The notes under the pieces were generated by a model. It saw only the letters and a program-made list of their open reading frames with translations, had not been told where the DNA came from and did not search any database. Positions 57,183 to 64,000 of a stretch of 64,000 bases of DNA are shown here, piece after piece (positions within the stretch are counted from its first letter, which is position 1; each line of letters starts with the position of its first letter). The stretch lies in contig JXTC01000009.1 in the NCBI GenBank assembly GCA_002914845.1, positions 1,366,499 to 1,430,498 on the forward strand, in the 5' to 3' direction. Made by a program: the position numbers and the translations under genes. The stretch is from Trema orientale. Lineage: Eukaryota > Streptophyta > Magnoliopsida > Rosales > Cannabaceae.

Positions 57183-60100
57183 ATTTATTATTATCTTCTA
57201 TTTAGCTGAAGTATTATTAACTCTTCCATTATAATGCACTACGTCAATAAATGCTCCCAAAGGCTTTATATAGCAGCTCCTTGGGGTATTACAAGTTGAA
57301 TTGCTCATAAGTCATAATGAGCACCTAAATTTTTAGGTTAATAGTTCAATAGGGCGTAGTCCAATGGAGTATTTCTCTTGAATATTTAATTTCCACTTGT
57401 ACGAATAAACGACGGTTAATTTTCACTAAGCCGAATTAACCGCTCGCAATTAACTTAGTGATTATGGCTGCTTATCACTTTAGCTAGTAATTTTCAATCT
57501 CAAAACCAAAACTTAGTTTCGACTTTCACTTTACTTGTGAGTTATCTGTGTAATTTACCAACAAGCATGTATACTTCGATTATAGTCATTAGAATATCGA
57601 TCGTTCTAACGTATTTCAATATTTATACAAGGATTTGAGAGGACCACTTCTCGATCTTTTCATTGTCTATCAACTAAAATGAGGACGAAGCTATTAAAAT
57701 GGCCTTTAGGAATTGCAAAGAGTCGTTTTATCAGAATTATAAAATCCATCCAGTATCAAATAGTTGGTTTGCTTTTTATGGGACTAATTTTTGGAACTAA
57801 AATATTTGGCTGCCGAATGATTGTGCTTCAACATGTCACAATGGATTCATAATAATCTTGTTCTTTTGGGAGCTTTTTGCCTAATTTAGTATACTTGTGA
57901 TATTGTTTGTCTGCAATTAATTTCAAAGTACATAGTATGTATACCTTTTTTTTTTGTATAAGTATTACGCGGACATTTTCAATGTCATCATAGTTTGTTC
58001 CTAAATGAGCATCCAATTAACTACTTTATTCATGTCTATATAATACAAATTTTGCTACTTTATGGGATAGATCTGCATCTAAGTGCGGCCCACTATTTAA
58101 GTGCCACTTGAGTTTAAAAATCTTGATGCATTTTGTGTTGTTTATTGCAACTAAAGATTTTTGTGATAAGAAATGCTTTTTTTCTTTTTTTTTTTTTGAA
58201 ACATGATAAGAAATGCTTTTGATTATGTAACCAATAATATAGTCATATAATTAAAGCAAAGTGCGAAATTATGTGGGGTTTAGGACTGAAATTGATCACG
58301 CACATCTGGCAAGTGGCAATAGTAATTTTTCTCGGATAAAAAAAAAGACTAGCACTTTTTCTTCGTGCATATCCTGAGCATAACATATAGGGTCACCAAT
58401 TTCAAAGTTTAAAAAAAGAATAACATATAAGCCAATGACAATGACAAATGATTTTGAGTATGAAAATCACAACAAGAAAAAAAAAAAAAAAAAAAACTAA
58501 AATCTTCAGACGATAGGAAAGAAGTTGTGTAGTTTTAGTCTTTATTAGAATTTGAAATTAAAAGCCTAGTGACGACAATAATAGTAGACAATAGTAGTAA
58601 TGGCAACATCGAAGATGTAAGTTATAACTGATGACAAGTGACGATGATTTTGGATTGTGAATTAAAAACAATATCATATACATGTTAAAAAAATGATAGC
58701 GATTTCGGGTTATAATATAAATATATGGAAAAAAAAGTAATCGACAACGATTTCTGATTATAAAATTATATATATATGGGTACCAATAATATTAAAAACA
58801 ATATCATATAAATAAATATATATAAATTATATATATATAAATAGTGATAACGATGTCCATAGCAAATTTATTATAAAATGAACTCCCTCAAAGAAACTGA
58901 ACTATAAATTAAAACACTAGTGATGCTGACATTTTGTGACAGATTTTCAAAGAGGATAGTATAAAAGAGTGTCTCTAACTTACCCGTAAATCACTTACTT
59001 AGAAAAAAAATAATAATAATAAAGAAAGAGAATCCAAATTAAATACCAGAAAAGATCAAATGCTTTACAAAAAAAGAAAAAAAAAACTTTATTAATATGA
59101 ATGTATGCAGTGGAATCCCTAGTTTGCGCGAATGATTTTTTTTTTTTTAAATCTTTTTACTTTTGGAGTGTAGATTCGAATTTAAGATCATTCATATTAA
59201 AGAAAAAGAAAAAAAAAAGTGTGATTTTCAATAGACTATGTTTGCGACCACCCATGAATGAACTAGTTATTATTTTATCTAACCGTGACAGTTTACTTCA
59301 ACTGATTTTTAACAAACTGCATACAATAAGAGCGTGACTTCAATATTATTTAGATTTTTTTTTACTGAAATATTATTTAGAACTTAAAATGTTAAGATCC
59401 ATGTAATTGGTTTTTAGCCCTTAAAATAAGTAAGTGTAAGCAACACCATAGCACATTGTTGTTCACTTATTAAATATAATACTTTTGTATTTATTTTTTT
59501 TTAAATGCTACTTATTTTGACAAATTATAATAAAAATAATTTAGTTAATGTGACGTCATATAATCAATTAGTATTTAATGTATATAAAGCCATATTATTA
59601 TTATTATTTTGATAAAAAAAGAGAATCAGTGGTGCCTTGACCCTGCTCATTTAGTTTCCGTCTCGATAACCATGTGAGCTCAATGATCTCTAAGACCATA
59701 GGTGAAATGATAACCGTTTTATTCTTGTGCCTTCGTCAGCTAGCCAGACATGGGTGCCTTGTGGGGTTCACTCATTGGGGGACACATTATTGGAGTGACT
59801 CATATAGTGACGTAATGACAAAGGCACCTATTTGGAACCTTCCCTTCTATCATGTCAAGAGTTCGAATTTTTACAAAAACGTATAAACCCATATTATTCA
59901 AATTATGCACTTGGGCAAAAAAAATATCATAATGTTTTGTATTTTTTGTTTTCATTTTTCTGAAATAAAGTTGATTTTTTTTTATTGTTATTTCGACATA
60001 AATGTATATTTAGGTAATAGATTAAATAAAAATATGAGAACTGCTGGCGTAAAAATCCCAAATAATCCACAGATATTAATTATCATGGTACAATAGAATG

Positions 60101-60668
60101 AGTTATAGTATGTCAGAACATAATCAATCTAGAAGGTAAATAATAAATGAGAGGACTTTTTAAACTCTTCTTGATTTATTTATTTTATTTTCTTCAGGAT
60201 ATGTCAAACTCCTCCATTTTTTTAATTATTTCGGGGGAAAAAAAAAAAAAAAAGCCGTGGATGGAGGATAAGATACGTTGGTCCAGAGTTGCGATAAACA
60301 CGTGGACCACTAATAGGCATAGGTGCACAAAAATTCCATGAGACCGAATGTGAGACCATCCCCTGATGTAACAGTTGCGTATTCCCATGTCTATAGTCCA
60401 TAAAAAGCGAGAAAACGACATGACGATACGAAAACGACTGCCGAACTTAAATAAAACGCCAAAAGAGAGAGAGCTTGGCCTCTCACGCGGCACGCCATCA
60501 CCATTACAGTGCATATCAATGAAACTTGTGGTCAACTAACCGGCATGGCTTTTTCTGTGGGCCCTCCCTACCTTTGATAATCTGACCGTCCATATTGTCT
60601 CATCCAAAAAAACGGTTGCTTGATAATTCACTTCTTCCTTTTTCTTTCCTTTGAGAAAAGTAGGTTAA

Positions 60669-61077
60669 GGCTCTGTTTGGTAGGAGGGAAAAAGAGTAGG
60701 AAGGATGGAGAGTGTAGGAAGGAAAGAAAATCTGAAGGAGGGAGAGGAGAATAATAATAATAATCCCTTTAATTGTTTGGTAGAAAGAATGTAGAGTAGA
60801 AATGATGAAGAGTATTTATTTGTAAAATTACTATATTATCTATTTTATCTTTTTAAAATTAATTGACTTGATGGGTAAATTTGTCAATTCATATATATAT
60901 TTTTTTTAAATTTTCTCCTATCCTTCCAATTTGGGAGGATGAATTTTTGTGGATTTGGAGGGAGACCCTCTCCCTCCTTCTCTCATTCCTACCAAACACA
61001 AGATTGGAACTCTCCCTTCATCCCTCTCCCTCCACCCCTCTCCATCCCTCCAAAAATCCCATCTACCAAACATAGCC
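60669..61077. mobile_element. Tourist-like MITE, 409 bp, TAA target site
   Basis: The left end GGCTCTGTTTGGTAGGAGGG and the right end in reverse complement GGCTATGTTTGGTAGATGGG form terminal inverted repeats. TAA flanks both sides (60666-60668 and 61078-61080). GGA-rich subterminal sequence on the left mirrors TCC-rich sequence on the right. Confidence 0.87.
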
Positions 61078-64000
61078 TAAGTGATGACTTTTGGGTTTGA
61101 GTTTGATTCATTCGAGTTGTCTAAAGATCAAGAAAATGTTATTTATATAAATATATAATCCCGAAATATAGATGACCACGGTGATCATTTGTGTGACTCT
61201 TTCACTCACTTATTGAGTATTTGACGATCACTTAGTAGGTGAGTTCGTCAAGTGTTAATGTCTTCTTCTTTTTTTTTAGGAAGTTAGGCTAAATAAAGTA
61301 GTATATTGAGTTGGAATTCGATTGATCCAAAGTTGTCTAAAAACTAAACGATGTTTAATATAATCCTAAAGTACTAGGTGACTCAGGTAATCACTTGTAT
61401 GACTTTGTCACTCACTCACCTGTTGGTAATAACTTAGTGAATAATTGAGAGCCAAGATAGAGTAATGACTCTAATAATCATTTATCAAGTGACTATTAGT
61501 TATTAGAAACTGGAGGAGTGTCTTTGATTGGGACTCAAGTCGAGTAAAGTGAAATTGGGTAATGACTTCGGTCAATATTTTATTAGAAATATGAGTTTTT
61601 TGCCAAAAAAAAAAATCTTAAATTTGAGTGTTCTGCACTTTGTAAAATAATATTATGAGATTAAGAATTTCTAAAAATTAATATTGTGTGCTGATTTTTT
61701 GACCAATTTTAGTAATAAAAAAATAATAATATCCTCCATTAAAACTATATTAATCTTTATTATTCTTCTTAATTTTGATTAAAATCAACTCAGATATTAA
61801 TTTTCAGAAATTCTTAATTTCATAATATTATTATGCAAATGAAAAATTTCAAGATTTAAATTGCAGAATAGCTAAATCTCAGAAATATTTTTTTGTAGTT
61901 TTTTTTTTTGAGAATGTTTTTTTTTTTTTTTTCAGTTTACCCTTCTTCAAAATACAAGATATGTCTAAGACTCCCTCCTCTTTCGGAGATGACTGGCTTG
62001 CCCCGCTACACAATAAATTCCGTATAATTCAATTTTAACGGGTTTGATTGGCCTAGAATGTCGTTTCCTATAGTGACAAAACTATCCTTACTTTTCGGTG
62101 ATAAATGTTTTGGGTTTGTGTCCTTAAAAGTTAATTTTGATATGACAGTTTTACCCTAAGGTGCCAATGTCGACATGATGGGGTTAGGTATCGATAACCA
62201 GAAAGAAGTAATGAAGTATCATTTTCGTCTTTTTCTTTAAGGCCATAATAAAACAAAAAAAAAAAATTTGATTATGTTTCTACTCCTAATATCTGGTGCC
62301 TTTTCTTTCCGATTAATAAGGAAGTCTAAAAATTTGAGGTTTTCGAATGAATCCATTTTTCAATTTGGATGGATTGAAAAAGATGTCATGTAAACTAAAA
62401 GCCCTAATAATATTGGCCGGGGTTAAGTACAACTACAAATCTTAATGCAAACATAATAACATATTATTATTAATATTGTCTGTCCATATAGTACTTATGA
62501 CGGAGGTACAAAGTTTTTAATCATATGGTGTGATTATGGTAGCTCAATGATCGCGTTAGCTTTTTAAGGTATGAATTTTAATATAAAGTTATAAAAATAC
62601 GCGGTAAGAGAGGCCAACTCATAATGTGTGTAGTCTACTGTCCAACTTTTCTTTTTGACGTTGACTTAAACAATACAATTTATTTGGTTTAATAAATGTC
62701 GTTGTTTTTAGTTCAAATGGACAATGAACAATAATTTATATGAATCCGTGAGTGGAAAATGGCTCCAAAGCAAAGGGTTTAGAGTAAGAGAAAGTTCAGG
62801 TAATGCTAGCCAGCAACATGTGATAACAATTAAAAAAAAAAATGAAGAACTGACCTTGAACTATAAATTTGTACTGCATGAAGCCAATAACATATTCCAT
62901 TATTATGCTCAACGAATATTATGGGACACTCAAATCACGAGGTTACGCTGTGTTAGAAAAGAAAAATGTAGCCTCCATTTATCATGTTGATGAATAAACA
63001 CTTTATACAAGTCTCATACTTCTAAATTAAATTTACATATATCAATTGTATACTTTTACCGGTTTTTGGTCCTAATTAAACACCATATGCGTTCCTTAAC
63101 ATCACTCTTACAAGAACGTATTAATTGAGATCTCATGTTAGTTTTATGTTTACTTTGTAAGTTTGTATACATTACTTTTAAGAAAAAGAAATTGCATATA
63201 TTCTTTTGTTTGCCGGTATGTAATAACTAGCTGCTATATCATTGATAAATAAAGTATTGGCTAGCTAATTTTATATTAATCAGAGAAGGAAATAATTGAG
63301 TTGGTTCATCACTCAATAGACTTTAATTTGATGTGATACTTGATAGTGAAACGGTATAAAAATTATTTTTTTAAATATATATACAGTTGTCTATACTATC
63401 GCCCAAAACAATTTTCAAATGTCATATTCAATTTCGGATGGATAATTTCCCAATTAAATGGCAAGAAAACCAATTAGCCAAAGTTGCTATTAATAATATA
63501 TTATTGGTTACGAGATCCAATGCTCGTATTGTTATCCTCATTGTCTGATTAATTTAACAAAACTTGATTAAAGTATGGATAAACAGATCAAAATTTAATT
63601 AATTTTTTTTTGGATTTGAAGAAACTAGAAAGCAACCCCATTGGAACTATCCGCTATCGCCTCGTGCCTCTCGTCCAATGGGCAACACTTGTATCATGCA
63701 TCTACCTCCTTACTTTAAACCAAACCTTATGCCATTAAATACCGAAAAATAATAATAATAAATAACTAAAGAAAACGTTGATTAGCGAGTAAACTAAACT
63801 ATAACATCCATCATATACTAAAAAACGTGAAAATTGGTCTATCCTGAATCAACCCCGAATGAGGATTTGGGAAAAATAGTGAAGAAAATAATGCAAAAAA
63901 GGATAGATGTGACCAATTGTACCTTATCAATTATTTTTCAACAGGGGTCATTATCGTTGATTCGTAGCCTCTGCTTTTCTTTTTTTGTACCAACCCCACC

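Larger units (their letters stand above)
51191..64000. other. Intergenic right arm, no gene recognised
   Basis: Apart from the elements listed separately, both strands show only short, low-complexity frames. Pieces examined without a call: a CT-rich stretch at 52440-52560, a run of scattered TCAAGTA/TACTTGA motifs at 52795-53520, AT-rich DNA at 57190-60660, and 61090-64000. An 88-codon frame at 62724-62990 and a 113-codon frame at 60194-60535 match nothing that I recognise. Confidence 0.5.

Noticed and set aside
59620-59885. Second SINE or tRNA-like sequence
   Set aside because: GAGTTCGAATT resembles a B box and GTGAGCTCAATG an A box, but their spacing is far too long and no TSD was found.
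62724-62990. Small protein gene of 88 codons
   Set aside because: No family resemblance; the lysine-rich stretch comes from an A tract.

Overview
The window is nuclear DNA from a flowering plant, most likely a eudicot. It carries three intron-rich housekeeping or developmental genes, all on the minus strand, in AT-rich intergenic DNA with LINE, SINE and MITE insertions. Splice sites are GT-AG, and the proteins match land-plant families: class III HD-ZIP, DRB and MON1/SAND. I cannot name the species.

Layout: (1) 133-3814, the 5' twelve coding exons of a REVOLUTA-type HD-ZIP III gene. Its 3' part lies beyond the left edge. The microRNA165/166 target is split across an exon junction. A CT-rich leader and promoter lie at 3815-4940. 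(2) 4.9-17.8 kb is intergenic. It holds a 5'-truncated LINE with clear target-site duplications (TSDs) and a probable 3' transduction (8174-9609), a perfect 21-bp hairpin (9869-9915), a tRNA-derived SINE with a 19-bp TSD (10546-10741) and a small MITE (17126-17313). (3) 17818-20780, a complete three-exon DRB2-type double-stranded-RNA-binding protein gene. (4) 21-44.6 kb is a repeat-filled gap. It contains several MITE families with readable TSDs (9-bp Mutator-like, 8-bp hAT-like, foldbacks), a degenerate ~231-bp dimeric tandem array broken by nested MITEs (24.7-28.1 kb), a second array built on a CATGCTAGCATG palindrome (29.9-30.95 kb), a near full-length decayed LINE (33.9-40.04 kb) and an older LINE remnant facing it (40.06-41.0 kb). 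(5) 44625-50994, a complete 14-exon MON1 (SAND) gene, the Rab7-GEF subunit. (6) 51-64 kb is intergenic with two Tourist-like MITEs, one further Mutator-like MITE copy, one hAT-like relic and tandem duplications. I see no gene there.

The three genes do not form a pathway. REV is a transcription factor restrained by miR165/166, DRB2 acts in small-RNA biogenesis, and MON1 acts in endosome-to-vacuole traffic. DRB2 and MON1 are next-door neighbours in Arabidopsis (AT2G28380 and AT2G28390, from memory), so this looks like conserved microsynteny stretched by about 24 kb of inserted repeats.

I found no new protein system. The most interesting material is in the repeats: the LINE 3' transduction, MITE families defined by exact TSDs, nested insertions, and two unusual tandem arrays. 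All exon boundaries and TSDs were read by eye. Copy numbers outside the window and family names need database searches that I could not run.
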